A stretch of DNA of 64,000 nt from contig JBAJFG010000482.1 in the NCBI GenBank assembly GCA_037903475.1, positions 1-64,000 on the forward strand, written 5' to 3'. The position numbers and the translations under genes are program-made. The notes under the pieces are model-generated. The model made no database searches and was not told where the DNA came from. It was given only the letters and a program-made list of their open reading frames with translations. This document shows positions 1-12,300 of this stretch, piece by piece (within the stretch, counting starts at the first letter, position 1; every line of letters begins with the position of its first letter). Source of the DNA: Ancylostoma caninum (Eukaryota > Nematoda > Chromadorea > Rhabditida > Ancylostomatidae).

Positions 1-275
1 CCGCGTTCTTCCACAATGGCCTTGTGGACTTCTTCCACAGCGCCTCCGAAAACGCCTTCAGACATCGACGTTATGGGCTTTGGGACTTCTTCCACAGCGC
101 CTCCGAAAGCGCCTGTGGATACATAGCCACGCTGGCTTCGCTTGCAAGGGGCGTGGCCACGACGAATTTGGACCGGGCCTGTTTTCCAGAATAACGTTTA
201 TCTTAGTTAAACTAGCACGAACTGGTGAGAAATGCTATCTCGCCCACCGCACCAAAACGAAATCCACAAAAACGT
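1..275 (+). repeat. Left arm of a long terminal inverted repeat
   Basis: This stretch is repeated in reverse complement at about 1665-1978. Shared blocks include the repeated phrase GACTTCTTCCACAGCGCCTC, the block TACATAGCCACGCTGGCT, the block TTTGGACCGGGCCTGTTTTCC and the block GGTGAGAAATG. The arm may begin before the window. It looks like a non-autonomous DNA transposon or foldback element of about 1.98 kb; no transposase is visible between the arms. The short open frame here is part of the arm, not a gene. Confidence 0.75.
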
Positions 276-1664
276 AAAAATGAGTTGAAATAGTGCCATA
301 CACTATTATGTGAAGTTGTGATTGCTATAACAATGCTAAACTATGTTTCATATTCTGAGTGTCCATTACAAGCAGTCGATTGTACACCCCAATGGATATT
401 GACCTAGCACGTCCCTGTGGATGACAGCAGTGACTGCTTGGGGCCAAATGGAGTGCACAGAAGATCAAATAATCACATATACTGGGTCAGTTGGACAGTA
501 TATAATGATTTGCGGAGAACTTGTTATCTCTTTTTGCTCTTTCTTATGAATTAAGTCGTTTTTAAAGAATCTCCTGATTTTGTCAGTCATTGAGTATCAA
601 CACACATCAAATTTAACAAATTTTGCGGTCATATCTTATGTGGTCTTATGGCTATAAAAGAATTTCCAATGAACGAGAAGCCCTGAGATTCTGCATCCTC
701 ATGAAGTTTAGTTCTGGAAAACCGGCTTCATGGCTTCGGAGCACCATGTGATGTCCGGACGTCCTAGCATACCATCCACGGAATTGCATTTTGAGCTACA
801 TGTTTATTGGACCCTGGGAGTCGATTTACAGCGAAATAACACGTCCAAGCCTAAGTAGAAAGTGTTCACTGACGATTCTACACTTGTTATTTAGGTACTA
901 AAAGAAAAAAAAGCATGCTGAAGTGTTTGCAACACTAACACCCCCGCGAGGGATCGAACTTCGCCTCGCTGATGAAAAAACGAACTTCCCTACCTTGCTG
1001 CTATCATCCCCCCCTCCCCCCCAAGGCGACCCCCCCCCTTCCCGCCCAAGGCGACCCCCCTTGGTAAATTACCACCGTACGCTTGACCCTGATCCGAAGT
1101 GTTAAGAAATGAAATTTCGTCTTTGGTGATTTGCTTGTTCATGTTTCATGCAAGGTCCTCTGTGGTGCCTTTGCCATACTTAGCATCTCGTTGTCAATAC
1201 CTGATTTTCCGGAAATTTCTCGCCGAGCGATTCAAGGTCCCGAGAGATCTTTTCTATACAAAATATCTTCGCAATATACCAGCTACTTAACCCACTTTGT
1301 TAAAATGTTAGCCAAACTACTACTGCGGCCTGCCAAACTTCTGAGAGTCCTGATTTTAATAAGTGAGACCTATGTTCATCATAAGCTCCGAAAAATCAAT
1401 AGTTCTTGGACAATGAGGTTGTGATTGACCTATGGCATTGCATGGACGCGATATACCTGCAGGCATCCACGGTACCTGCAGGGCATTCATTCTATCCTGC
1501 CATATGACAGGTAAGAACAAGAAAATGCCGAAATGCCCAACTTACAACTAGCAAAATTCAATTAAATTGATTAATGAAGAAGAATATGTACTAGTATATG
1601 TTACATTCATCACAACTTCATATAATGATGTAGAGATGGCATTACCTCTACCGATGATTATGTT
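276..1664. other. Interior of the inverted-repeat element; no gene seen
   Basis: This is AT-rich sequence without a convincing exon. It holds a C-rich low-complexity patch at 1000-1070 and scattered short open frames with no recognisable protein. I see nothing that would mobilise the element. Confidence 0.5.
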
Positions 1665-1978
1665 TGTATGGATTTAATTTCGGTCCTGGTGGGTAAGATG
1701 GCATGACATTTCTCACCAGCTCCTGCTTGTTTTACTAGCGGAGCCTCTAGCATTTTTTTTCTTGAAAGCACTTTAAACAGGAAAACAGGCCCGGTCCAAA
1801 CTCGTCGTGGCCACGGCCCCTGCAAGCGTAGCCAGCGTGGCTATGTATCTACAGGCTCTTTAGGAGGCGCTGTGGAAGAAGTCCCAAAGCCCATAACGGC
1901 GATGTATCTGCAGGCGTTTTCGGAGGCGATGTGGAAGAAGTACACAAGGCCATTGTTGAAAGAACGCTACGCCGCCGT
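1665..1978 (-). repeat. Right arm of the long terminal inverted repeat
   Basis: This is the reverse complement of 1-275 with about 85-90% identity by eye. The outer end (GGCCATTGTTGAAAGAACGC) runs straight into the tetranucleotide array at 1979, so the array abuts the element's terminus exactly. Confidence 0.75.
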
Positions 1979-3619
1979 ATGTATGTATGTATGTATGTAT
2001 GTATGTATGTATGTATGTATGTATGTATGTATGTATGTATGTATGTATGTATGTATGTATGTATGTATGTATGTATGTATGTATGTATGTATGTATGTAT
2101 GTGTATGTATGTATGTATGTATGTATGTATGTATGTATGTATGTATGTATGTATGTATGTATGTATGTATGTATGTATGTATGTATGTATGTATGTATGT
2201 ATGTATGTATGTATGTATGTATGTATGTATGTATGTATGTATGTATGTATGTATGTATGTATGTATGTATGTATGTATGTATGTATGTATGTATGTCTGT
2301 ATGTATGTATGTATGTATGTATGTATGTATGTATGTCTGTATGTATGTCTGTATGTATGTCTGTATGTATGTCTGTATGTATGTATGTATGTATGTATGT
2401 ATGTATGTATGTATGTATGTATGTATGTATGTATGTATGTATGTATGTATGTATGTATGTATGTATGTATGTATGTATGTATGTATGTATGTATGTATGT
2501 ATGTATGTATGTATGTATGTATGTATGTATGTATGTATGTATGTATGTATGTATGTATGTATGTATGTATGTATGTATGTATGTATGTATGTATGTATGT
2601 ATGTATGTATGTATGTATGTATGTATGTATGTATGTATGTATGTATGTATGTATGTATGTATGTGTGTGTATGTATGTATGTATGTATGTATGTATGTAT
2701 GTGTGTGTATGTATGTATGTATGTATGTATGTATGTATGTGTGTGTATGTATGTATGTATGTATGTATGTATGTATGTGTGTGTATGTATGTATGTATGT
2801 ATGTATGTATGTATGTATGTATGTATGTATGTATGTATGTATGTATGTATGTATGTATGTATGTATGTATGTATGTATGTATGTATGTATGTATGTATGT
2901 ATGTATGTATGTATGTATGTATGTATGTATGTATGTATGTATGTATGTATGTATGTATGTATGTATGTATGTATGTATGTATGTATGTATGTATGTATGT
3001 ATGTATGTATGTATGTATGTATGTATGTATGTATGTATGTATGTATGTATGTATGTATGTATGTATGTATGTATGTATGTATGTCTGTATGTATGTATGT
3101 ATGTATGTATGTATGTATGTATGTATGTCTGTATGTATGTATGTATGTATGTATGTATGTATGTATGTATGTCTGTATGTATGTCTGTATGTATGTCTGT
3201 ATGTATGTATGTATGTATGTATGTATGTATGTATGTATGTATGTATGTATGTATGTATGTATGTATGTATGTATGTATGTATGTATGTATGTATGTGTGT
3301 GTATGTATGTATGTATGTATGTATGTATGTATGTATGTATGTATGTATGTATGTATGTATGTATGTATGTATGTATGTATGTATGTATGTATGTATGTAT
3401 GTATGTATGTATGTATGTATGTATGTATGTATGTATGTATGTATGTATGTATGTATGTATGTATGTATGTATGTATGTATGTATGTATGTATGTATGTAT
3501 GTATGTATGTATGTATGTATGTATGTATGTATGTATGTATGTATGTATGTATGTATGTATGTATGTATGTATGTATGTATGTATATATGTGTACGTGTAT
3601 GTGTATGTGTATGTATGTA
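1979..3619. repeat. (TATG)n tetranucleotide microsatellite, about 1.64 kb
   Basis: The array holds roughly 400 copies of TATG with rare interruptions: TCTG variants clustered at 2297-2375 and 3085-3200, and GTGTGT variants at 2101, 2665-2790 and 3295. The variants themselves recur at regular spacing, which suggests that blocks of the array were duplicated. All reading frames on both strands stay open through it (repeating Met-Tyr-Val-Cys or Ile-His-Thr-Tyr), which is a trivial consequence of the repeat and not evidence of coding. Confidence 0.98.
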
Positions 3620-3719
3620 ATGAATAGAAATCGCGGAGGGTGAACCGATCCGGACCAAATTTTGCATGCACATACTTCGCGGGCCGGCGGAGGTTATAGG
3701 CTACTTTGCACCTGGATTA

Positions 3720-4195
3720 TCGATTGATTGATCGATTTTATTGATTTTTCGTTATTTTTGGCCAGGGATCGGTGAAGACATGTCTTCTGGGGTTCCTCAA
3801 TACGCTGAATACGAATATGACAACCATTTCGCACGAAATATTGATTTATTGATTTTATCGATTTTTCCTATTTTCGCTCGGAGACGGACAAAGACATGTC
3901 TTCTGGGGTTTCTCAATACGCTGAATACAAATATGACAACCATTTCGCATGAAATATTGATTCATCGATTTTATCGATTTTTTCCATTTTTGCTCGAGGA
4001 CGGACAAGGACATGTCTACTGGTGTTTCTCAATACGCTGAACGTGCATATGACAACCATTCTGCACAAAGCATCGATTTATCGATTTTATTGATTTTTGG
4101 CTCTTTTGCCCAATGGAGCGGTGAAGACATGTCTCCTGGGGTTCCTCGATACGCTGAATATGAATATCACAACCACTTTACACGAATACATCGAT
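3720..4195 (+). repeat. 116-bp tandem repeat, about four copies
   Basis: The landmark ACATGTC occurs at 3778, 3894, 4010 and 4127, giving a period of 116-117 bp. Each unit holds a run rich in ATTGAT/ATCGAT followed by GACATGTCTTCTGGGGTTCC and a block containing CAATACGCTGAATA. It probably belongs to the Helitron-like element ending at 4397. Confidence 0.9.
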
Positions 4196-4397
4196 TCCAT
4201 ATGGCCGAAATAGCTTTGCCAACTTTTTGCCCTCAAGTCGATGGGGAAGGCTCACTTGGGCTTCGCTAACATGCTGATCACCAAAGTTATGGAGATTTTA
4301 ATGTTTCAATGAATTTATCGGTGATCGTAATTGGCCTCAGCAGTATGATAAAGCTATGGTAGTAAGGCACCCGAGCGAAGCCGGGTACGGCAGCTAG
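4196..4397 (+). mobile_element. Helitron-like element, 3' terminal region (copy A)
   Basis: The end has the Helitron 3' signature: a short hairpin (ACCCG at 4369-4373 pairing with CGGGT at 4382-4386) followed 7 bases later by CTAG (4394-4397) and then T. A diverged copy of the last ~160 bp is present in reverse orientation at 53300-54375. Helitrons are rolling-circle DNA transposons; no Rep/helicase gene is visible, so this is a non-autonomous copy. The 5' boundary is not visible; it may include the upstream 116-bp repeats and the microsatellite. Confidence 0.6.
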
Positions 4398-5640
4398 TTG
4401 CTAATAAAGAAAAGCCAAGCTTGGATTACAAGACGCCAATAGTCATTTTAGCGCCTTTTCGACCACCTTTGTTCAGATCTTAAAGGAAGTATTTCAGCTC
4501 ATGTGCGGCTTCGAGATAGAGAATCTGGCTCAACTAGCTGATTCCAGTGGTTCTTGTGGGCGAAAACTAATATTGAGGCGAGCGAGATCCTTTGCTAGAA
4601 AACCAGAAAAGGCAGACGAGCAACTGGAACTGTACATCGAAATGAACTTCTCAGCAGTGAATATTATCAACTGCACAAATATTATCGTGTTGGAGAACTA
4701 TGCCGCAACCTCAGCAAGCCTGTGCAAGAAGAATAATGGAGCCTCTCGTCCACTGGTTCGAATCCCCTAACTACTAGGGTTTCTGATGTTTCCATGACAT
4801 TTAAAAAAGTATCTCTGCGTTTAGCGGCACGCATTTATTTGAATGATGTGAGAATCTCGAACACGATTACGAGGTCATATACTGCATGTAAGCGCCATTT
4901 CTAGTAGTTGAGCTGAGACGATAGCTTCGCGTAAGTAGTGGCCTTACGCGTTCGGGTAGCAGGCATCCGATGAGCATTTCATTTCAGAGATACAGATGTA
5001 TGTATACATGTAACTGTAGAACAGTGTAATATCATTAATCATTTTGCGATTCGTCAACGTGCAGTTTGGGATTCTCTGGGTAGACGAAAACTCGAAATTA
5101 GATGACTGTGGCTGAGAAGTTAGTTCTCGTATTCATCTAGCTTACTCATCTTATTTCAAGGGTATTTACTTTCAAACTGAAACTGCTAATGGAGTTGGAC
5201 TTGCAATTGAGTCCGACAATCCATTTCTAAGCGTTACAGAAAGAAATTTGTTGGAAACGGGCGTGATTCTTTATAGACGAAGTATTTGCTGAATGTGTGC
5301 AACACACAACAAACGGAGGAATCGAAAAAAAATTTTTCTCGCAATCGTTCGCAGAAAATTCAATCAAATTGAACACACCTTGTCATGACGACAGGCATTT
5401 TTAGGTTCGCTCAGGCAGTTGTCGTGTGGCATGATGGGTGTTTGATAGCAAATTTGTTCTACTTATATGCTCATCTTCAAAAAAGGGATATGCATCCATC
5501 CTTAACAGCAATGTCCCACCTCATTTTCTTATTTGAGCTGTTACCGGATTCTGGATTTATTCGACACATTTAATCCAGTGGTATACTGTCTGTTCCAAAA
5601 ATCAGAGCAATTTCATGTGTTTTGATTATCTACACAGCTC
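4398..5640. other. Intergenic; nothing convincing seen
   Basis: An 89-codon open frame at 4501-4770 has no recognisable domain and no clear splice context, so I do not call it a gene. No RNA gene is seen. Confidence 0.4.
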
Positions 5641-5654
5641 ACGTTTTATCACAC

Positions 5655-6105
5655 GCCAAATCATGGAAATTAACGCTATCAATCGACGATCGATAGTTGG
5701 AAGAGCGCCAAAATATGCCTCGCCTGTAACAACGTAACCAGCGTCTTCTTTACGGACGGCCAAGTGCCAAGATTCGTGAAAAAGACAGTATGTACACAAC
5801 ATGTAACATCTTTAAACCCCTTTTTCAGACATTTTCTACGACGAGATCTGGAACAGTTTGGTGGACCGAATTTGACGCGTAAAGCCGCTGATCTAATTGA
5901 TAGGACGCGTCAAAACTTGTTAGGTAACGCTGCTATCGTGGTGGGGAGCCAGCATTCACGACCAAAATGGTCCGCGGAATTCCTGGGATCAGCATGGCAA
6001 GGTCCAGGATGGCTCACAACGGAAGTGCACGAGCTAGAGATGACACCTACACGGTTCGAGAGCCTGTCCAAAATGATGCCCAATTATGTACCTGAAATTT
6101 GCTGA
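5655..6105 (+). CDS. Candidate exon pair of an unidentified gene
   Basis: A short intron is suggested at 5788-5828 (41 nt): the donor is GTATGT and the acceptor TTTTTCAG, both matching the nematode consensus. Upstream, about 34 open codons read through ...CLACNNVTSVFFTDGQVPRF, and downstream three frames are partly open, the longest running 92 codons to a stop at 6103. The phases do not settle which downstream frame follows: the long frame cannot be joined in phase to either open upstream frame. No family is recognised. It could be a real small gene, a decayed one, or chance. Confidence 0.3.
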
Positions 6106-7640
6106 ATGGTTAGGAGAGGCTCAGAAAAAGAGTGCAAAACTTACGAGCATGTTCACGACAAGTCAGAAACTTACTTTTGCGCCATAGCTATTTACCAGTA
6201 CAAAAGGTGTTCCTGCACTTGTAGAGCCCTATCATATCCGCCTGATAAAAACGCGCATAACTCCATACGGAGACAAAACTCAGAGAGGGTAAAAACAGAT
6301 TTGAAAATAATGTCGCGTTGCATAATGTAGTGTACACCATGCCACAAGTCCAGGGTATCCATGATGTTCTCCCTTTCCTCCACATGCTATTCTGGGCTTC
6401 TGTAGACCATTTAGCAGATTTCGAGTATAGGACGTAACATCACGTTAGACATATAGATCACGTTATGGATTGGCAGCTTTTCTTCGTGCCCTTCCCTTGT
6501 CAGAATGGCGAGACGGTCAGGCATATTTTCGTATCACCAGTTGGCAAAACTAGGTGGGCACTGACATTGACAAATTTCCTCTACCGAAGGCAGTGATTTT
6601 GTGTATTCCGTAACGAAGCTGTAGCTTTGTTAGCGATCTAATGAATTCTAGCTGCTCTGATGGTCGATACAGTGTAACACGCAGCAAGAGACTGGTTCAG
6701 TCGTTTTTTGTCAGGGTGGTGCCCCACCAAAGAAAAACAGCGATCAAGGCGGCCATCAGACGTAGATGGGCGGATCCCCAGTGAACTATCACTAGGCCTT
6801 CAACAGTTCTACTAAGATTGTAATGAGCTGTGATGAGAGCTGTAGAGCTGCAGAGTTTGATTCCAAGAGGGGGGGGGGGATTCGCTGATTCGACAAGCTC
6901 ATTTCTAGTGGAAAGTGTTACTATTATAGTCAGTGTTGGCTTAATAATGGTTCAAATCGGTATAGTCCACGTTTCTGCGTCAGGCGATGTCCCGGCAAGA
7001 TCGCGGTGATTTTCCAAGATTGTAACAGTCACTTCCTGTCATTCGCCTCTTCTCCACAATCCCTTGGATTGAATTGTGTGGTGTGGATTTCCAGTGGAAA
7101 CACAAGTTACTGCGTGTTGAGGCCGAAAAATGTGGAACTAATGATATTTTCTTATGGTAGTTCAACGAAAGTAAGCAACAATATTAATATTCGTCTAGAA
7201 ATCATATGCTCGCTTGAAATGTCTATGCAGCTCTTCTTACTGACAGCGGCAATGCGCAATTTCATCATTCATATTGTTTATGGTGGAACCTTAGCAAATC
7301 TAGACTAAATTTGCTGGTATAGTTTGCATATTAACCCATTGACGACCGTCCGAGAGATCCCCCTTCTTCTTGCGTGGTTCAGTTTGAGACACCATAAAGG
7401 CTTAATAGTCTCAGCGCTTTGCTTAAATGCTAGCTTAGTATTGTTTAAGTCAATGCGATTACAAGCGCCTATGTTAAATTTTTATGACTATTCGGGGGGA
7501 GGGGAGAGGAAAGAAATGATCCAACATTTGAAATAAGTAGAGCCCCTTCGAGACGCTAGAAACTGGATTGGGCAGCCACTTGGTGCATGTACAAAAGCTT
7601 TGCATTCACCAAATCCCTAGAAAAATTGACAAAGAAGCAA
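6106..7640. other. Intergenic; no supported gene
   Basis: Open frames of 60-100 codons overlap on both strands (for example 6980-7165 minus, 7006-7308 plus) without consistent splice signals or recognisable domains. A G-run lies at 6871-6879. Confidence 0.4.
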
Positions 7641-8430
7641 AACTAATCATTAAATGGGCTTTCATATGAAATCCTTCCTGTGACGTGAGCATGCGTATAA
7701 GAAGTCCGTTGTCCATTGTAGGACGTATTTGTTTTCCTCACTACTGAGCCACCGCAGACGTGTTTCCATCGGCGGACTGTATCCTGCCGTTTTCCACACT
7801 GTTGTGCCAAAGCGAACTCGTATCCTAGTGTTCCCCACAATATTGGGCCACAGCGGGTCTTTCTTCCATCGATGGACCGCATTCTGGCGTCATCTTCACT
7901 GTTGAGCCACAGCGAACCCGCTCATCGTCGGCTTAACGGTATCCTAGTATTTTACTGAGTCATGGCGGACCCATCCTATATTGGCGCATACGTATCCTGG
8001 CGTTCTCTACACCAATGAGCCAAGACGGGCTTTTCTTCCATCTCAGGGCTCACATTCTGGCATTTCCCTCACAGCTAGGGCAAGCTGGACCCGTTCTCCA
8101 CAGGCGGACTGGCATCTCGGCATCCTCAATACTATCGGACAAATGCGAACTTACCCTGGCGTTCTCCACAGCGTCGGGCCACGGAGGTCCTTCTTCCATC
8201 TGAGGGCCCGCATTCCGGGGTCTTCCTTACTGTTGTGCCACACTGGACCCTTACTCCACACTAGTGGGCCACAATGGGCCCTTCAACCGTTGGTCAACCT
8301 TATTCCGGGGTTTTCCTCACATTTAGGCCAAACCAGGCCCGCTCTCCATCGGCGAAGCCGTATCCTAGCCGTTTCCACCACTTTTGAGCCACGACAAACT
8401 TGTTCTCTATCGGAGCACCCGTAACCCTTG
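7640..8430 (+). repeat. Degenerate ~60-bp minisatellite (family B)
   Basis: About a dozen diverged units share blocks such as GTATCCTGGCGTTTTCC, a middle block like GAGCCACAGCGGACCC and an end block like TTCTCCATCGG. Related units occur at 25790-26050 and 27220-27420. Open frames here, such as the 147-codon one at 7981-8424, are produced by the repeat and are not called as genes. Confidence 0.8.
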
Positions 8431-8554
8431 TAAATCTCGAAAGTATACAGGTAAAAGCTTGGGAGTTATTCAGAAATTTTGATTAACTATTTGCTATTGG
8501 TTGATTGGTTACACAATGTCATGCCTTACTTTATTGAAGAGTTTCATCTGTATG

Positions 8555-8790
8555 TTATATGCTAGTGTACAAGCTTTCTGGAAATGGCCGGATATAGTGA
8601 CTGCACAATTGCATCGAGACCTCAGCAGGGGATGTGGCAAATCCCCAAATGAGCCGACCGCATAAGTCAGCCACCACGAAATTTCCTGCAGAGTTCTCAT
8701 AGAACTCGCTCATCACTTTAATGGTGGTGCCTAAAGCGTCGCAACAGTAGAAGAGTGGTTCTCCTGCTGCTATATATTGTGCAGCCTGAA
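8555..8790 (-). CDS. Candidate exon, unidentified
   Basis: This minus-strand frame stays open for about 78 codons with protein-like composition (stretches such as GEPLFYCCDALGTTIKVMS and NFVVADLCGRLIWGF) after a possible acceptor (CATTCAG). No domain is recognised and no partner exon is placed. It could be a real exon or a fragment of an old transposon. Confidence 0.28.
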
Positions 8791-9427
8791 TGCTCACTCT
8801 TATGCTGAGAATGTGACGCAATCACCATCCCGTGCATGCGGGAGAGCCAGGAGTGACATAGGTGGCGAGTCCCGAAACAAACGTGTCTGAGTCCCTAAAA
8901 ATTGGCCATTTCGCTTCGCACTTTGCGCTTCAAGACTACCGCTGTCTATGAATGCCGTCACACTGGAACAATGTGTCTCGCGCTCTAGCCCTCTTACGGC
9001 GCTTTGTTTAATACATAGATGTGGAAATGCGCAAAAAAAGGCGCGGTCGTCAAAGGGGTAAAATCCCGTTTGAATAGTACATATTTTTGGTCCAGAGATT
9101 CTGATACAGCATAGGAAGACCAAACTCACCCAGCGCTAGAATTTCTGCTTTAAGTTCCGATCAAAAAGATTCTTTTGCGTATTTCTGGCTGCATGTGTGA
9201 GTCAGAATATTAGACTATTAATGATATTAGAATATTAGAATATTAGGCCAAATAAACGAGCAGAGGTCAGTAGTTTTTCCACACTCGCTCACTGACATGA
9301 CTCATGCTGATCGTTTCTCGTATGCCTTTGCGGAACTGACCATCTATCGCCAAACAAAAAAAAAAGAAGCATTGTTATTGTTCAAATACGCATTGTTAGC
9401 GTGTGGGAACGTCTGTACTGTATTCAG

Positions 9428-9562
9428 CGAACTAGAAACCCTGCCTCTCCGGCACGTTCATAACCTTGCCGCGGACAGTCTACGTATGCGGCACACCTCC
9501 ATGGACCCCTTTTCGACGCTGTTGCTTCTTCTTGGCGTCATTCAGAGTGGAGAAGCTGCAAG
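9428..9562 (+). CDS. Probable internal exon of an unidentified gene
   Basis: The exon is bounded by a good acceptor (GTACTGTATTCAG, ending 9427) and a good donor (AAG|GTGAGG at 9563). It is 135 nt and open in one frame for 44 codons with protein-like composition, including LPLRHVHNLAADSLRMRHT and a leucine-rich run. It starts with one base of a split codon and ends in phase 2. No family is recognised. Confidence 0.42.
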
Positions 9563-9709
9563 GTGAGGCTTCAGAATTCAGCTAGTAGATAACTGATTTG
9601 TTATGCTTTACTTTGCCGAATTTCTTTTACGCATTGTTGGATATTGGTAACACTTGAAAAAAGCACTCTTATCTTATTTGCGAAAACCCGAGGTTAATCA
9701 AATGAAAAT

Positions 9710-9853
9710 GAAAAACTGGGTGGGATGCAATGGACGAGAGACGAGCGCCAATTATTATTGCAGTTTTGTAGTCTTGCACCGTGTAGTGGTAATTTGCTGT
9801 TGTCAGTGGCAGAGCACGTTTACTTTCCACTGTTTGAAGAAGTATCTTGGATG
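9710..9853 (+). CDS. Possible next exon of the same unidentified gene
   Basis: The frame reads through ERQLLLQFCSLAPCSGNLLL and EHVYFPLFEEVSW and ends at a good donor (ATG|GTAAAG at 9854). The left boundary is unclear because no strong acceptor precedes it, and continuity of phase with the exon at 9428-9562 was not established. Confidence 0.3.
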
Positions 9854-9859
9854 GTAAAG

Positions 9860-10795
9860 CACTATGGGGGGTTTTCCCTTGAAATAAATTTGCTGTACAT
9901 GCTAATTTGGATATGCTATTTTCTCTCGGAGGTTATGGACTGAGATCCAGTTCATTTGGTCTTATCGATGACAGGTGAGAACGCATCGACCATATGCGAA
10001 GGAAAAAAAAAAACGTCTAAAAACTGCGCTGAGACGTTCTCGTTTCTGATGAATACATCAAACACGCTGAGAATGGGAGCAAAACTTTTGTTCAGTCACA
10101 ATGGGAAACAATCTGTAAACAGTAAATTAACTGAACAGTTTATGAGTACCTCATTGATCGCCAATAGTTCCATGACAGCAATCACAACACGGCAGAATTC
10201 TCTTACGACGAAAACCTCATAATATCGAGAACTATGTACATAGTAGAGCAATGTAAGCATTAAGAAGTAGGGATTGAAAGATTGTAAACTTGAAATATGG
10301 CCCACTTGAGAAAAATGCGATCTTTTGATCCAAAAATACTGTTAGCTTCTGCTCCACTGACGTTGTAATTTTCAGAACAAGACTGAATAAGTTTTTCTAA
10401 TTGCTTTTACTCTGATTCCATCGACTGGCTATTGCATGATTTTGCACGTGTCCAATAAATAAATAATTAAACAATTAATATAAGTGTTTTTGATTCTTTG
10501 GCATAACACCCTCACTATCACGAGGTCTCTTTCCCCAAACCTAAGCATGAAGTAAGAGCAATAGTTTCACTAGGCAGGAGAACCCCCACTAATTGTTAAA
10601 AAGCTTTTTTCAAGCGAGCTCTCATGTCCAAAATGTGTGATTGATTATTGTACTTCTCTTAATCTTATTGGTAAGTGCTTAGCCCAGACTACATATAATG
10701 TATCTGAACTACGAAATACTTTGTACATGCGACGTAATAACATCACTACTAGGGCGGTTTAAACAAAACAAATCGGAAGCAAACAATATTTAAAT
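9860..10795. other. AT-rich intergenic DNA; nothing called
   Basis: Only short, unsupported open frames are present. No recognisable repeat or RNA gene is seen. Confidence 0.4.
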
Positions 10796-10799
10796 AATG

Positions 10800-11640
10800 T
10801 TTCTTGACTCAATCCTCCTGAAGCTCAACACACCCGATCCGGTCTGCTCTTAATTTTTTGCCTATAATGGAGTTCTCTGAAGAACTCGAGATGGCTGGAT
10901 AAAACACACAAATAGAAGTTCAATGAAGCCAATGCACAAATGTCAAATGAGTTCGAAATTTGGATTTCATTACTAGAAGTTTTTGGTAAACCATAACACG
11001 TGCTTGAGCGGTCGCGTTGAAGTGGAGGGACAATTCCTTTTTCGTGGTCAAACCAGCACTTGTGGCTCTGTCTATAACAATCTAGAGCTTCGAAAAGTAG
11101 CCATTAATCATATTCAGTTGCAATAGCTTCTCATCAATCCCGTGAAGCTCTCAGAAACAAACGCCGACTCCATTCCACCTCAGTAAACAGTACGTTTTTC
11201 TTCAGGACCCATTCTTCTTGTCTTAATCTACTGTTTTCATTGCATATTTTATCACCAGAATGTAGCTTCAAATCGATTCTTCCACGTGAATCCCTTTTTG
11301 AATTGAAATCCAATTCAATCACTCAAAATAATTGACTTTCACACTACAGGCTGCGATCTTGTTCGAGATTGAGCAAGCGCGGCACTCACTTTTGAAAGCG
11401 TTCTTCCGAAACAAATTCTTCAAACAAGCTAAAATTTAATCACTCACGACAAATTTGCTAGGTTCCCTCATTTAGCATTCGTATTCCATCTGTCACGACC
11501 TTGAAGACAATTTTGCTCACCTTTTCCGATGTGGTTGCATTTTTAGGAATTTTGCACATCACTTGCTGTTTGCACGCGCCCAGCCATGCTTGATTTTCGA
11601 AATTCAGAAACTACAGCAGGAAAATGAAGATGATGAGACT
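10800..11640 (+). repeat. Dispersed repeat, copy 1
   Basis: This is homologous over about 0.85 kb and in the same orientation to 23572-24465. Shared blocks include CTCAATCC followed by AAGCTCA(A/G)CACAC, ACTGTTTTCATTGCAT, GAGCAAGCGCGGCACTCA versus GAGCAAATGCGGCACTCA, and TATTCGTATTC(C/T)ATCTGTC. No protein is recognised. It is probably a decayed, high-copy transposon. Confidence 0.75.
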
Positions 11641-11689
11641 GCAAAATTTGTATACAAGTTGTATTTTGTTTAATCGTGGTTTTCCCCTG

Positions 11690-12300
11690 AGACCGAATTC
11701 CGGCGGGCCGCGACCTTTGGCCGGTCATATTTGGCCACCGACATATAGTATAGTGTTGATGAGGTATCTCACCGAATTCCCTCAAATTTCGCATGTAGAG
11801 GTTATTCGTTGTGCTGAGGTTCATTTTGTATCATACCTCCGCTATAGGGAAATTACGGTGGGTGGTGGAAAACGTATATAATTCCGGCGCCATGTGACCA
11901 GCCATTAATGGCCACGAAAGCGGCCACATTTGGCCGCGCTTTGAAAGGCGGCCAAATATGGCCAGGATCTTCAGGAAAAATTTTGCTGAACTTCGCAGAG
12001 AGTGGTTATTTTAGATGCTGTACACTGAAATCGCATCCAATTCGTATAATAACCTCATTTTAGTAGGATTACGGTAGGTGCACGGTAGGTATCGTGTCTT
12101 ACACAACTTTCTGAAACTTTGCATAGCCGGTTGTTTGAGGTGCTGAGCACGATTATGAGTGCCATTTTGCACGATATTGCCGTTTTCCTGCTGAAATCAG
12201 CATTTCCTCCGATTTTTGGCTGGCCAAATGTGGCTGGGCCACGGCCACGCCGTTATTCGACCTCTGAAGTAAAATATCAACGACCACTTGAATTCAGCAT
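11690..12300. repeat. Region of diverged repeats rich in TGGCC/GGCCA
   Basis: Similar GGCCA-rich boxes recur near 11705-11750, 11885-11965 and 12215-12255, each near a stretch resembling TTACGGTGGGTGG or CCTCAGATTGAAG. They look like diverged copies of one short repeat. No gene is seen. Confidence 0.45.

Noticed and set aside
1860..3673. Very long open frames (546-603 codons) on both strands
   Set aside because: They are produced by the TATG microsatellite, whose unit leaves every frame open; the translations are four-residue repeats.
4755..4765. Perfect Pol III B box (GGTTCGAATCC)
   Set aside because: No A box at a suitable distance upstream and no foldable tRNA; treated as chance or an old fragment.
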